DNA from: Mucilaginibacter sp.
Lineage (GTDB): Bacteria; Bacteroidota; Bacteroidia; Sphingobacteriales; Sphingobacteriaceae
Direction: 5' to 3'
DNA: 45,947 nucleotides
NCBI RefSeq assembly: GCF_028288205.1
Contig: NZ_JAQBOD010000067.1
Coordinates: 1-45,947, forward strand
The notes beneath the pieces are model-generated. The model did not search any database and had not been told where the DNA came from. It worked only from the letters and a program-made list of their open reading frames with translations. Below, piece by piece: positions 6,935 to 15,442 of this stretch (positions are counted from its first letter, which is position 1; every line of letters begins with the position of its first letter). The translations under genes were made by a program, and so were the position numbers.

Positions 6935-7861
6935 TTACAATACAGGCATTTGCTTTTTACCCGTTGCGATATTATAGTATAGATACAGCAAAAATAAAAT
7001 AATTATCAGGCTAAACAGGTAAGCGCCATAATTAAATATATGCTGATCGTCGGGGTTGATCTTTATCATTTTATTTTGGAAAAGATAACTCACAATAACC
7101 GCGGTGCCGTTATTTATAAAGTGCCCCCAAACGGCTGTCCAGATGCTGCCGCTCCAGGCAACAAAATAACCAAATAAAACACCCAGCATCATTCGTGGCA
7201 GAAAGCCAAAAAACTCCATATGGAACGCGCTGAACAAAGCAGCCGTTATCCATATAGCAGCGTGCATATTCCCGGTCCATTTGGTAAAAATGGTTTGTAT
7301 GCAACCCCTAAACATAAATTCCTCAACTATTGCCGTAAGCAAGCCAATTACCAGCAATTTAAATATCATGCTCCAAATGGTTTTCATTTGCAGTAAAACG
7401 GCAGTAAGCTTTTGCGCCTGGTCCTCGGTATCACGCATCCATTTTTGTAAGCCATCTAAAAAATGAGGCAGTACCATTTTTTGGTTGATATTACTCAGGT
7501 ACTCAATTAATGGCGATGATATTACCATCACGCAAAAAGTAATAACCAATAATATCCATGGAAATTTAAAGGTTGATTTAAGATACTCTTTTGGATCTTT
7601 TACTATCGCGTAAGCAAAAATAACCGAGGCGGTTATAATAGGGATAGTGGTACTAACAATTTGCAATATCCATAAGGCATTAGCCGCGTTTGGATCGGTT
7701 AGGTTAAGCCGGGCTATATCCATTAAAACATTTGCCCCAAACAAACCAATTACTGCCGCTGCTCCAATTAAATAGCCAACACCAATAATGCCTATGGTTA
7801 ACGCAATAAAAATTAAGAATTGTAAAGACGGGCGGGTATGTTTATTTACGGTTATTATCAT
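6935..7861 (-). CDS. CPBP-family intramembrane metalloprotease
   Basis: A 308-residue polytopic protein of the CPBP (CAAX protease and bacteriocin-processing, Abi) family. The three active-site motifs are all present: EEFMFRG with Glu180-Glu181 and Arg185, FSAFHMEFFGFLPRMMLG with His214, and GHFINN with His247 and Asn250. The protein has about eight hydrophobic helices. Relatives cleave prenylated or other membrane-embedded substrates or act as immunity or scaffold proteins, and the substrate here is unknown. It is the first gene of the minus-strand unit leading into cdsA and psd, and diverges from dusB at 7904. Confidence 0.93.
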   Translation of the reverse strand: MIITVNKHTRPSLQFLIFIALTIGIIGVGYLIGAAAVIGLFGANVLMDIARLNLTDPNAANALWILQIVSTTIPIITASVIFAYAIVKDPKEYLKSTFKFPWILLVITFCVMVISSPLIEYLSNINQKMVLPHFLDGLQKWMRDTEDQAQKLTAVLLQMKTIWSMIFKLLVIGLLTAIVEEFMFRGCIQTIFTKWTGNMHAAIWITAALFSAFHMEFFGFLPRMMLGVLFGYFVAWSGSIWTAVWGHFINNGTAVIVSYLFQNKMIKINPDDQHIFNYGAYLFSLIIILFLLYLYYNIATGKKQMPVL

Positions 7862-7876
7862 TTAGCTTAAAATTCG

Positions 7877-7884
7877 TATTTTTG
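7877..7884 (+). promoter_or_regulatory. dusB -7 promoter box
   Basis: TATTTTTG is an exact match to TAnnTTTG and ends 19 bases before the dusB ATG at 7904, in the 42-bp divergent gap between the CPBP protease gene and dusB. No convincing -33 TTG was found at the expected distance. Confidence 0.5.
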
Positions 7885-7903
7885 CAGCGCTTAAAGATAA
7901 GCC

Positions 7904-8914
7904 ATGTCTGTACAAATAGGAAATATTGATTTAGGAGAATTCCCACTGCTGCTGGCACCGATGGAAGACGTGAGCGATCCGCCTTTCCGTTACGTGTGCA
8001 AGCAACATGGCGCGGATATGATGTACACCGAGTTTATCTCGTCCGAAGGCTTAATTCGCGATGCGGCAAAAAGCCGTAAAAAGCTGGATATTTTTGAATA
8101 CGAGCGCCCTATAGGCATACAGATATTCGGCAGCGATATTGAGCACATGCGTGAAGCTTCTGAAATATCGTCGCAAGCAGGTCCTGACCTGATCGATATA
8201 AACTATGGCTGCCCTGTAAAAAACGTGGCTTGCCGTGGCGCGGGCGCAAGCTTATTGCAGGATATTGATAAAATGGTAGCTATGACCAAAGCGGTTGTTG
8301 AGGGCACTCATTTACCGGTAACCGTAAAAACCCGCCTGGGCTGGGACGATAATACCAAAAACGTACAGGAAGTTGCCATGCGTTTACAAGACGTAGGTAT
8401 TAAGGCTTTAACCATACATGGCCGCACCCGCGCGCAAATGTATAAAGGACAGGCCGATTGGACATTGATACGTGAGATTAAAAGAAACCCGCAAATACAG
8501 ATACCCATTTTTGGTAACGGCGATATTGACTCGCCCGAAAAGGCGGCACAATGGCGCATGGAATATGGTGTAGATGGCATGATGATTGGCAGGGCGGCTA
8601 TTGGTTACCCATGGATATTTCGCGAGATCAAGCATTATTTTAAAACCGGCGAACACTTAGACAAGCCAACCTTTGCCGAGCGTATTGATGCCTGCCGTAC
8701 ACACTTGGTAAAATCAATAGAATGGAAGGGCCCTAAAACAGGTGTTTTTGAGATGCGCAGGCATTATGCTAACTACTTTAAAGGGATAGAAAACTTTAAA
8801 GAATACCGTATGAAACTGGTTACCGCAGGTACTTTTGACGAGCTGGAAGATATTTTACACGAGTTAGAAAACAACCCCAGGTTCGAAAATCCCGTATCTA
8901 CTATAGAGATTTAA
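7904..8914 (+). CDS. dusB: tRNA-dihydrouridine synthase (DusB-like)
   Basis: A 336-residue FMN-dependent enzyme that reduces uridines in the tRNA D-loop. Motifs: LLAPMEDVSDPPFR at residues 16-29 (FMN phosphate region), DINYGCPVKNVACRGAGASLL with the catalytic Cys103 in NYGCP, VKTRLGWDD at 141-149, and LTIHGRTRAQMYKG with the substrate-contacting His/Arg. FGNGDI and MIGRAAIGYPWIF lie in the later barrel strands, and a C-terminal helical domain follows. Length and motif spacing fit DusB rather than DusA. It is transcribed alone, and apaG has its own promoter box 88 bp beyond the stop. Confidence 0.95.
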   Translation: MSVQIGNIDLGEFPLLLAPMEDVSDPPFRYVCKQHGADMMYTEFISSEGLIRDAAKSRKKLDIFEYERPIGIQIFGSDIEHMREASEISSQAGPDLIDINYGCPVKNVACRGAGASLLQDIDKMVAMTKAVVEGTHLPVTVKTRLGWDDNTKNVQEVAMRLQDVGIKALTIHGRTRAQMYKGQADWTLIREIKRNPQIQIPIFGNGDIDSPEKAAQWRMEYGVDGMMIGRAAIGYPWIFREIKHYFKTGEHLDKPTFAERIDACRTHLVKSIEWKGPKTGVFEMRRHYANYFKGIENFKEYRMKLVTAGTFDELEDILHELENNPRFENPVSTIEI

Positions 8915-8980
8915 CATTTTAGTTTTTTTTCTTTTTCATTAAAAAATATATATTGCTAAAAATTATGCCATTCAGATGGC

Positions 8981-9009
8981 TTGATTTTTGAGCTGTTGCG
9001 CTATATTTG
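8981..9009 (+). promoter_or_regulatory. apaG promoter (-33 TTG, -7 TATATTTG)
   Basis: TTG at 8981-8983 and an exact -7 box TATATTTG at 9002-9009 are separated by 18 bases. The box lies inside the longer frame that opens at a TTG at 8988, so that upstream start cannot be in the transcript. The real apaG start is the ATG at 9030. Confidence 0.6.
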
Positions 9010-9029
9010 AACTAAAAGATGCTGTGTAT

Positions 9030-9416
9030 ATGGTCACATTCATAACTGATGGGGTTAAAGTTTCGGTAGAAACTATTTATCAGCCGGAGTATTCCAACCC
9101 GGCAAACGATCATTTTATGTTCGCTTATAAGGTTAATATAGAAAATATGGGTAGCTATGCTGTACGTTTGTTAAGCCGGCACTGGTATATTTTCGACTCG
9201 AACGGCGCTAAGCGCGAGGTAGAGGGAGAAGGTGTAGTTGGGCAGCAACCGGTAATTGAACCGGGCAGCTCGCACGAGTATGTATCAGGCTGTAACCTTA
9301 AAACAGATATGGGCAGCATGAAGGGCGAATATCAAATGATGCGCCTGATGGACAGCGCTGTTTTTAATGTACAAATACCTGAGTTTTATTTGATAGCTCC
9401 GTATAGGATGAATTAA
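9030..9416 (+). CDS. apaG: ApaG domain protein
   Basis: A 128-residue protein with the fibronectin-III-like ApaG fold. Typical blocks are GVKVSVETIYQPEYS near the N-terminus, FAYKVNIENMGSYAVRLLSRHWYIFDSNG in the middle, and the GEGVVGQQPVIEPGSSHEYVSGC loop that is most conserved in the family. ApaG proteins have been linked to Co2+/Mg2+ phenotypes, but their molecular role is unsettled. I chose the ATG at 9030 rather than the TTG at 8988 because the length then matches the family and the -7 box at 9002 lies between the two candidates. A strong terminator follows after 37 bp. Confidence 0.93.
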   Translation: MVTFITDGVKVSVETIYQPEYSNPANDHFMFAYKVNIENMGSYAVRLLSRHWYIFDSNGAKREVEGEGVVGQQPVIEPGSSHEYVSGCNLKTDMGSMKGEYQMMRLMDSAVFNVQIPEFYLIAPYRMN

Positions 9417-9418
9417 GT

Positions 9419-9447
9419 TAAAGAAACAAAGAAACAAAGAGACAAGA
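9419..9447. repeat. Short-period tandem repeat after apaG
   Basis: The segment between the apaG stop and its terminator is built from an AAAGAAAC-like word repeated about three times and then degenerating. It is one of several simple short-period repeats found only between genes in this window. Confidence 0.6.
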
Positions 9448-9453
9448 TATATA

Positions 9454-9489
9454 AAAGCCCCGGTTGATTATTCAATCCGGGGCTTTCTT
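9454..9489 (+). terminator. Intrinsic terminator after apaG
   Basis: A perfect 10-bp inverted repeat, AAAGCCCCGG (9454-9463) and CCGGGGCTTT (9477-9486), with a 13-base AT-rich loop. The right arm ends in TTTCTTT. The A-run on the left means it may also work in reverse for the convergent metallopeptidase gene. Confidence 0.88.
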
Positions 9490-9601
9490 TATTAATACTC
9501 AGGCATAAAAGTTTAGTCTTATCACTTTATTCCTGACTCTATTGATGATGCGTCTTTATATATTCATGTTTGCTATTACTCCTCTTTCAGGGGCCGGGGG
9601 G

Positions 9602-10294
9602 TTAGCTCCTCCTGTTAAATAAAAACGAAGCATAATACAGCAATGTAGCCAACGATCCCAATGCTGCAACCACATACGTCATAGCGGCCCACCATAGGGC
9701 GTCTTTGGCCTGATCATGTTCTTCGCGGGTTTGCATAACAGTGTAGTTGTTATTTAACCAGGCCAACGCACGGCTGCTGGCATCAAACTCAACGGGCAGG
9801 GTTATAAAACTGAATAAAGTTACTACTGCCAAAGCAGCCACACCAATAGCCAACACCAGCGGATTATGCATAAAGAATAACAGCATTACACCAATAAACA
9901 AAGTAACCTGTACTAAAGTTGACGCTACATTAGTTACCGGCACTAACGCTGTGCGCAAGTTTAACCAATTATAAGCCGCGGCGTGTTGCAACGCGTGCCC
10001 GCACTCGTGCGCCGCTATGGCTGCCGAGGCTACACTACGGCTGTTAAACACATCCGGACTTAAATTAACTGTTTTTGTTTCGGGATTATAGTGGTCGGTT
10101 AGTTGCCCCTCCACTGATATTACCTGTACATCATAAATGCCATTATCGTGCAGCATTTTCTCGGCAACCTCCTGGCCCGACAGGCCGGATAATAAAGCCA
10201 TTTCTGAATATTGTTTGAATTTACTTTTAAAGCGCCACTGAACAATAAAGCTCACCAATGCTATAATGATCATTAAAAACCATGCTGATCCCAT
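9602..10294 (-). CDS. YugP-type neutral zinc metallopeptidase (membrane)
   Basis: A 230-residue membrane protein of the Zn_peptidase_2/YugP family. The zinc motif is AAHECGHALQHA with HECGH at residues 96-100. The N-terminal helix (about 5-20) is followed by a soluble region containing NHYNPET-like and VNLSPDVF segments, and three hydrophobic helices follow, near 120-165 and 200-225. The family is widespread but its substrates are poorly known, and a role in membrane protein turnover is plausible. It is convergent with apaG and divergent from the FAD oxidoreductase. No operon partner is evident. Confidence 0.92.
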   Translation of the reverse strand: MGSAWFLMIIIALVSFIVQWRFKSKFKQYSEMALLSGLSGQEVAEKMLHDNGIYDVQVISVEGQLTDHYNPETKTVNLSPDVFNSRSVASAAIAAHECGHALQHAAAYNWLNLRTALVPVTNVASTLVQVTLFIGVMLLFFMHNPLVLAIGVAALAVVTLFSFITLPVEFDASSRALAWLNNNYTVMQTREEHDQAKDALWWAAMTYVVAALGSLATLLYYASFLFNRRS

Positions 10295-10363
10295 ATCTAT
10301 ATATCTTAAAAATGAATGTTAAATTTTTTAAACAGGTATTTCAAAAAGCATTCCAGTTAAATT

Positions 10364-10424
10364 AAAAAGTAAAAATTCAAAAGTCAAAAAGCTGCTGGTT
10401 TGAATTTTGAATTTTTTACTTTTG
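10364..10424 (+). repeat. Heptad-like repeat with inverted arms, containing a -7 box
   Basis: The gap before the FAD oxidoreductase has a left arm (10364-10385, AAAAAGTAAAAATTCAAAAG) and an imperfect reverse-complement right arm (about 10405-10428) built of roughly 7-base TTTGAATT/TTTTGACT words. TACTTTTG at 10417-10424 in the right arm is an exact TAnnTTTG match six bases from the ATG at 10430, so the repeat may itself supply the promoter. No -33 element is clear. Confidence 0.5.
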
Positions 10425-10429
10425 ACTTA

Positions 10430-11569
10430 ATGCGAAGCAATTTTTCATACTGGGAGCAAACCGAATTTGTTAATAATGCCGATGTGGTAATTATTGGCAG
10501 CGGCATTGTGGGCCTGAGCGCCGCGCTACACATAAAGAAACAGCAACCCGCTTTAAAAGTACTGGTGCTGGAGCGCGGCTTTTTACCCAGTGGCGCAAGC
10601 ACAAAAAATGCCGGATTTGCCTGTTTTGGCACTGTTTCAGAACAAATTGGGTACTTAAAAAGATCATCAGAGCCGGAAGTTTTGCGTATGGTTGATTATA
10701 AATGGCGGGGCCTGCAACGGTTACGGAAAAATCTGGGCGATGTAGCTATCGACTTCTACCAATATGGCGGCTATGAATTATTCAGGAACAATGAGCTTAA
10801 ACAAGCAGAAGAATGCCTGGATAGCTTAACATACTTTAACAATTTATTAAAACAAGCTATTGGCGAACCTGACATATATGCAGTTGCTAATGATAAAATT
10901 GCAGGTTTTGGCTTTAATGGAATTAACCAAATAATAGTTAACCGCTTTGAGGGCCAGCTTAATACCGGTAAAATGATGCGCGCGTTATTGCAGAAGGTTT
11001 ATGAAACAGGTACACTGGTTTTGAATGATTGCAGTGTAGATGAGATTAAACAAGAGGGCAATCATATCCAACTTACTACCTCGCAGGGAAATTTTAAAGC
11101 AGGTAAGGTAATTTTAGCCACAAATGCGTTTGCTGCTCAACTATATCCGGAATTAGAAGTAGTACCGGGTCGCGGCCAGGCGCTTATCACTAAACCCATC
11201 GCTAACTTAAAGCTAAAAGGCACTTATCATTTTAATGAAGGTTATTATTACTTCAGGAATATTGATAACCGGGTACTCTTTGGTGGCGGCAGGAACATTG
11301 ATTATAAAACAGAAGAAACATATGATTTTGGGCATACCGAAAAAGTAAAGCAACAGCTAACCACCTATTTAAACGAAATAATACTACCCGGCCAAAACAT
11401 AGAAATAGATTACTGGTGGAGCGGCATCATGGGCTTTGGTGAAGATATTACCCCGATTGTAAAAGAAGTGCAACCCAATGTTTTTTGCGCGGTACGCTGT
11501 AATGGTATGGGTGTAGCAATGGGAAGTTTGGTAGGGGAAGAGGTTGCGGAGTTGGCGATAAACGGTTGA
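10430..11569 (+). CDS. FAD-dependent oxidoreductase (DAO family)
   Basis: A 379-residue protein of the D-amino-acid oxidase/glycine oxidase (DAO) superfamily. The dinucleotide-binding motif is ADVVIIGSGIVGLSAAL near residues 17-33, followed by the acidic strand end VLVLERG. A second FAD element, KVILATNAFAAQLYPELEVVPGRG, is in the middle, and the C-terminal block has WWSGIMGFGEDITPIV and CNGMGVAMGSLVGEEVA. This order resembles amine or amino-acid oxidases such as gamma-glutamylputrescine oxidase, but the substrate cannot be fixed. I start at the ATG at 10430 rather than a TTG ten codons upstream, because the upstream codons are repeat sequence with a promoter box in them. It is convergent with murF, 18 bp apart. 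Confidence 0.92.
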   Translation: MRSNFSYWEQTEFVNNADVVIIGSGIVGLSAALHIKKQQPALKVLVLERGFLPSGASTKNAGFACFGTVSEQIGYLKRSSEPEVLRMVDYKWRGLQRLRKNLGDVAIDFYQYGGYELFRNNELKQAEECLDSLTYFNNLLKQAIGEPDIYAVANDKIAGFGFNGINQIIVNRFEGQLNTGKMMRALLQKVYETGTLVLNDCSVDEIKQEGNHIQLTTSQGNFKAGKVILATNAFAAQLYPELEVVPGRGQALITKPIANLKLKGTYHFNEGYYYFRNIDNRVLFGGGRNIDYKTEETYDFGHTEKVKQQLTTYLNEIILPGQNIEIDYWWSGIMGFGEDITPIVKEVQPNVFCAVRCNGMGVAMGSLVGEEVAELAING

Positions 11570-11587
11570 TAATTTGAGCGCGCTGTA

Positions 11588-12907
11588 TCAAAACAATTCC
11601 ACCAACCGCTCCAAAGCCATACCTCTCGAGCCTTTAATTAATATAGTTGAGTTTTTTATAGGATTGGCTTTTAGCCCGGCAATAGCCTCTTCGGCAGTTG
11701 GGTAGACCATAGTCGATGGTCGATAGTTCATAATAAATGCCGCTTGCTGAAATTCTTTGCCGATAAAAATGCGTTCATCAACTTCTGTATCCAACGCCTT
11801 TTCCATAACCGCTTTATGCTCTATAGCCGATTCTGCGCCCATCTCAAACATATCGCCCAAGATCAACACTTTCCTGTTGGCCGTTATCTTGCCAATGTTA
11901 TCAATAGCAACCATCATACTGCTTGGATTGGCATTATAGTAATCGCATATCAAAGTATTGGTAGCTGTCTGCACAATTTGCGACCGGTTATTTTTTGGTT
12001 GATAGCCTTCAATGCCCCGGTTTATTTCGACAGCCGGCAGCTTAAAATAAACGCCGATACAAATGGCCGCCAAAATATTATCTAAATTATAAGCACCGGT
12101 CAATTGTGTTTTAACTACATAACTTTCGCCCGAGCTATTGTTGGTCCACTCCACAGACAGCAGCGGTGCATTTTCTATGATCTCGCCGCTCACCAGGTCA
12201 TCAATAGCATCACCATAAAAAACCGGCGGCACAGCAAACTTTCGCTGATCTGCCATCTCTGTTAAAATAGTGTTGCCGCTGTTGATAAACGCAACGCCAT
12301 TAGGGGCCAGCCAATCATACAACTCACCCTTGGCTATTTTCACGCCCTCAATACTGCCAAACCCCTCTAAATGCGCTTTACCCACATTGGTTATTAAGCC
12401 ATGCGTTGGTTGTGCAATGCTACAAAGCAGCTCAATTTCTTTTATGTGATTGGCGCCCATTTCAATCACCGCCATTTGGTGAGAGGCGTTAATACTTAAA
12501 ACAGTTAACGGAACGCCGATATGATTATTCAAATTTCCCTGCGTAGCCAGTGTTGTAAAGTGTTGTGATAAAACAGCATTTATTAACTCCTTGGTAGTGG
12601 TTTTGCCATTAGTGCCGGTAAGCCCAATAACCGGTATAGTTAATTGTTTACGGTGATGTCGGGCAAGGTCCTGCAGGGCGGTTAAAACATCAGCGACTAA
12701 AAGGCACCGGTCATTAAACTTATATTCGGGATTATCAATTACTGCATAAGCGGCACCCGCTTCTATGGCTTGTTGGGCAAAGGTATTCGCGTCAAACTTG
12801 TCGCCCTTTAGGGCAAAGAATAAACTGCCTGCGCCAATTTTGCGGGTATCGGTACTGATAGCCTGGTGTTGCAAATAAAGTTGATATAGTTGTTCGGTAG
12901 TGGTCAT
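11588..12907 (-). CDS. murF: UDP-N-acetylmuramoyl-tripeptide--D-alanyl-D-alanine ligase
   Basis: A 439-residue Mur ligase that adds D-Ala-D-Ala to the UDP-MurNAc tripeptide, the last cytoplasmic step of peptidoglycan precursor assembly. The N-terminal domain has SLFFALKGDKFDANTFAQQA, typical of MurF. The ATP P-loop is GLTGTNGKTTTKEL at residues 95-108, with LNNHIGVPLTVL and MGANHIKEIE next. DYYNANPSSM and ILGDMFEMG appear in the C-terminal part. It stands alone rather than in a dcw cluster. A promoter box overlaps the recQ stop just upstream. Confidence 0.97.
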   Translation of the reverse strand: MTTTEQLYQLYLQHQAISTDTRKIGAGSLFFALKGDKFDANTFAQQAIEAGAAYAVIDNPEYKFNDRCLLVADVLTALQDLARHHRKQLTIPVIGLTGTNGKTTTKELINAVLSQHFTTLATQGNLNNHIGVPLTVLSINASHQMAVIEMGANHIKEIELLCSIAQPTHGLITNVGKAHLEGFGSIEGVKIAKGELYDWLAPNGVAFINSGNTILTEMADQRKFAVPPVFYGDAIDDLVSGEIIENAPLLSVEWTNNSSGESYVVKTQLTGAYNLDNILAAICIGVYFKLPAVEINRGIEGYQPKNNRSQIVQTATNTLICDYYNANPSSMMVAIDNIGKITANRKVLILGDMFEMGAESAIEHKAVMEKALDTEVDERIFIGKEFQQAAFIMNYRPSTMVYPTAEEAIAGLKANPIKNSTILIKGSRGMALERLVELF

Positions 12908-12932
12908 ATTTTGTTTGTCGCGGGGTGTTAAC

Positions 12933-12940
12933 CAAAGTTA
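12933..12940 (-). promoter_or_regulatory. murF -7 promoter box overlapping the recQ stop
   Basis: On the minus strand TAACTTTG at 12940-12933 is an exact TAnnTTTG match. A TTG lies about 21 bases upstream inside the end of recQ. The box overlaps the recQ stop codon at 12938-12940, so murF can be transcribed independently of recQ. Confidence 0.5.
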
Positions 12941-15094
12941 TTGATTTCTGTTCATCCAGCCCAATACCGCTTTAATCTCGCCATAAGTAAAATCAGCGCC
13001 TAATACCTCCTTTAGGGGTGCTAACCTATCGGCACCATAACTTTCAACCGCATCTTTTATAGCCGGGATCTTCCCTTCAGGCACCATATCAAGCACATCC
13101 ATTTCGCCCGATTGTACAAAATAGCTTAAATGGCTTTCTATTGTTGATACAGAAAGCCCGCGCTCGGCAGCAATTTCGGCAATGGTTTTGTCTTTGCGAT
13201 ATAACTCTAAGCTTACCATCCGGGTGTCACTGCTGCGGGGTGTGCTAACTCTTTCTGTCCTAACCTTACGCTCGCGTTTTTTACTTTTTTGGCTGATCTT
13301 TGAATTAAGGCCGCGCTCATCGGCATAAACTTTAACCGGCGCTAAAAACTCGCGTCCATATCGTGCCAGTTTAATATCGCCAAAGCCAGAAATAAACCGC
13401 AGCTCATCCAAACTTTGCGGCAGATAGGTGGCTATCTCCATTAAAGTAGCATCCGAAACAATAATATAAGCAGGTACATTCTCCTGTAACGCGATATCGC
13501 GGCGTGTATTTTTTAAGATGCTTAACAGGTCATTCTCAAACGGCAGATCTTCGGTTGGTCGTTCTTCTATAGTTTGTGTGGCGATGAGATCGACCTTTTC
13601 CAATCCTTTTAAAACCGCCTCACTTTTTGAGGTTAGTTTTAAAACCGGGTATTCGGTATCAGTAAATTGCAGATAGCCTAAGGCGACCAACTCGCGCAGG
13701 TAGCGCTGCCAATCGGCTTTGCTTAGGTCCTTGCCTACGCCGTAGGTTTTTAGTTCTTTATGTTCTTCACGTATCTTTTCGTTTTTCGATCCGCGTAAAA
13801 AATCTATCACGTAGGTGCTGCCGAAGCGCTCCTTCAACCTGTATACTGCCGACAATGCTTTTTGCGCGATCAGTGTTCCGTCAAACTTGGTGATTTCGCT
13901 CAAACAAACATCGCATGAGCCGCAATGATCGGGTGCCTGTTCATCAAAATAGTTTAACAAATATTGGCGGCGGCAAGTTGGGAGCTGGCAATATTTTGCC
14001 ATATCGTTGAGCTTGCTTATCATGATCTGCGTTTGCTCAGGGTCGCCGTCAATACTAACAAAGCTTTTCAACTTAATAGCATCCCCCGGCGAGTAAAACA
14101 GCAACGCTGCCGATTCCAACCCATCACGCCCCGCGCGCCCTGTTTCCTGGTAATACCCTTCAATGTTTTTGGGCATATCCATGTGTGCCACGTAACGCAC
14201 GTTAGATTTATTGATGCCCATGCCAAAAGCGATAGTGGCAACTATAATTTTTACATCATCACGCAAAAAGGCTTCCTGGTTCCGGGCTTTTAGGGCATTA
14301 TCTAAACCCGCATGATAGGCCTCGGCCAAATAACCCTGCGCTTTCAGATCGGTCGCAAGGGCTTCCACTGATTTGCGCGATAAACAATAAATTATACCTG
14401 ATTCATCTTTGCGGCCCTCTAAAAAATCAAGCAGCTGGTCAAAGCTGTTTCTTTTTGGGTTTACCCGGTAAGTAATATTGGCCCGGTTAAAAGAGGAAAT
14501 AAATATAGCCGGGCTTTTAAGATTAAGTTTTTCAAGGATATCCTTCTGAGTCAGTTTATCGGCAGTAGCTGTAAGCGCGATAACCGGGATGTTCGGGAAA
14601 TGATCTTTCAGTCCGGCAAGCATCAAATACTCCGGACGGAAATCATGGCCCCAGTGGGATATACAATGTGCCTCGTCTATAGCTATTTGCGCTACGGGGA
14701 CAGGCAGCGATTTTAAAAATTGCACCAACTTGTTTTCCGACCCAAACAAGCGCTCGGGGGCCAAATACAAAAGCTTAATATGGTTACTGTTTAGTTTGGT
14801 AATAATACGGCTCTGCTCATCCGGCGATTGCGTAGAATTTAAAAAAGCTGCAGGTATACCTGCTACATTCAGGCTATCTACCTGGTCCTTCATTAAAGCA
14901 ATAAGCGGCGATATAACAATGGTTAAACCGTTTAATAACACCGCAGGCAGCTGGTAACATAGCGACTTGCCACCGCCGGTAGGCATCAGCGCCAATACAT
15001 CTTTACTGTTTAAAACATGCTGTATAATAGCTTCCTGCTCGTGCCTGAATTCGCTATATCCAAAATATTTTTGCAGGGCCTGGGTAGGTGTCAT
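12938..15094 (-). CDS. recQ: ATP-dependent DNA helicase RecQ
   Basis: A 718-residue superfamily 2, 3'-5' DNA helicase for recombination and fork repair. Walker A is PTGGGKS at residues 38-44, the DEAH box at 140-143 is in the RecQ-specific DEAHCISHWGHDFRPEY, and motif VI is QETGRAGRDG near 316-325. The zinc-binding region has Cys369, 374, 391, 394 and 397. A winged-helix (RQC) region follows. The HRDC domain is near residues 530-600 (IVSDATLMEIATYLPQ), and a C-terminal helix-turn-helix-like extension (IAAERGLSVSTIESHLS) is typical of the Bacteroidota/Bacillus long form. The start ATG at 15094 follows a repeat-rich gap. Confidence 0.97.
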   Translation of the reverse strand: MTPTQALQKYFGYSEFRHEQEAIIQHVLNSKDVLALMPTGGGKSLCYQLPAVLLNGLTIVISPLIALMKDQVDSLNVAGIPAAFLNSTQSPDEQSRIITKLNSNHIKLLYLAPERLFGSENKLVQFLKSLPVPVAQIAIDEAHCISHWGHDFRPEYLMLAGLKDHFPNIPVIALTATADKLTQKDILEKLNLKSPAIFISSFNRANITYRVNPKRNSFDQLLDFLEGRKDESGIIYCLSRKSVEALATDLKAQGYLAEAYHAGLDNALKARNQEAFLRDDVKIIVATIAFGMGINKSNVRYVAHMDMPKNIEGYYQETGRAGRDGLESAALLFYSPGDAIKLKSFVSIDGDPEQTQIMISKLNDMAKYCQLPTCRRQYLLNYFDEQAPDHCGSCDVCLSEITKFDGTLIAQKALSAVYRLKERFGSTYVIDFLRGSKNEKIREEHKELKTYGVGKDLSKADWQRYLRELVALGYLQFTDTEYPVLKLTSKSEAVLKGLEKVDLIATQTIEERPTEDLPFENDLLSILKNTRRDIALQENVPAYIIVSDATLMEIATYLPQSLDELRFISGFGDIKLARYGREFLAPVKVYADERGLNSKISQKSKKRERKVRTERVSTPRSSDTRMVSLELYRKDKTIAEIAAERGLSVSTIESHLSYFVQSGEMDVLDMVPEGKIPAIKDAVESYGADRLAPLKEVLGADFTYGEIKAVLGWMNRNQ

Positions 15095-15107
15095 GTGTTT
15101 TTTAATG

Positions 15108-15145
15108 TGCAGATGTGAAGATATGCAAATGTGCAGATTTTGGAT
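15108..15145. repeat. Short-period intergenic repeat (TGCAGATGTG/TGCAAATG words)
   Basis: Upstream of recQ is a string of 7- to 8-base words: TGTGCAGATGTGAAGATATG, then CAAATGTGCAGAT. The same words recur at 33337-33410 after metG, more than 18 kb away, so they are a dispersed repeat rather than chance low complexity. Confidence 0.6.
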
Positions 15146-15217
15146 GATGCTGAATTAAGCTAATTTAAGAAATTTGTGAATTTTTGCTTTCTTTCTTTTT
15201 TAAAGGTAAATTTGATT

Positions 15218-15442
15218 ATGAATAACTGGAAAGAGCGTATTACTACAAACCCAGCGCAATGTGGCGGTAGACCCTGTATACGTAGTATGCGAATACGTGT
15301 GGTAGATGTTATTGATTTGCTTGCTTCGGGTTTAACACAAAACCAAGTATTGCAAGAATTACCGGATCTTGAACCAGAAGATATTGAAGCCGCTTTAAAA
15401 TATGCTGGTAGCAAACTTGATCATCCTATCATAGCAGCATGA
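15218..15442 (+). CDS. DUF433 antitoxin-like protein
   Basis: A 74-residue protein of the DUF433 family. The hallmark ITTNPAQCGGRPCIRSMRIRV, where most members have xGxPxIxGTRI, is at about residues 7-27. It is followed by the DNA-binding-type helices VVDVIDLLASGLTQNQVLQE and LPDLEPEDIEAALKYA. DUF433 proteins are usually the antitoxin partner of a PIN-like DUF5615 protein, and that partner follows immediately with a four-base ATGA overlap. I start at the ATG at 15218, which has AAAGG about ten bases upstream. An in-frame ATG 14 codons earlier would add a low-complexity leader unlike the family. Confidence 0.9.
   Translation: MNNWKERITTNPAQCGGRPCIRSMRIRVVDVIDLLASGLTQNQVLQELPDLEPEDIEAALKYAGSKLDHPIIAA

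Noticed and set aside
8988..9029. TTG-initiated N-terminal extension of apaG
   Set aside because: It adds 14 residues not typical of ApaG, and an exact -7 promoter box at 9002-9009 lies inside it.
10400..10429. TTG-initiated extension of the FAD oxidoreductase
   Set aside because: The codons are simple repeat sequence containing a -7 box; the ATG at 10430 gives a normal N-terminus.
15176..15217. Upstream ATG for the DUF433 antitoxin
   Set aside because: The added residues are low-complexity Phe/Leu and unlike the family; the ATG at 15218 has a better spaced AAAGG.
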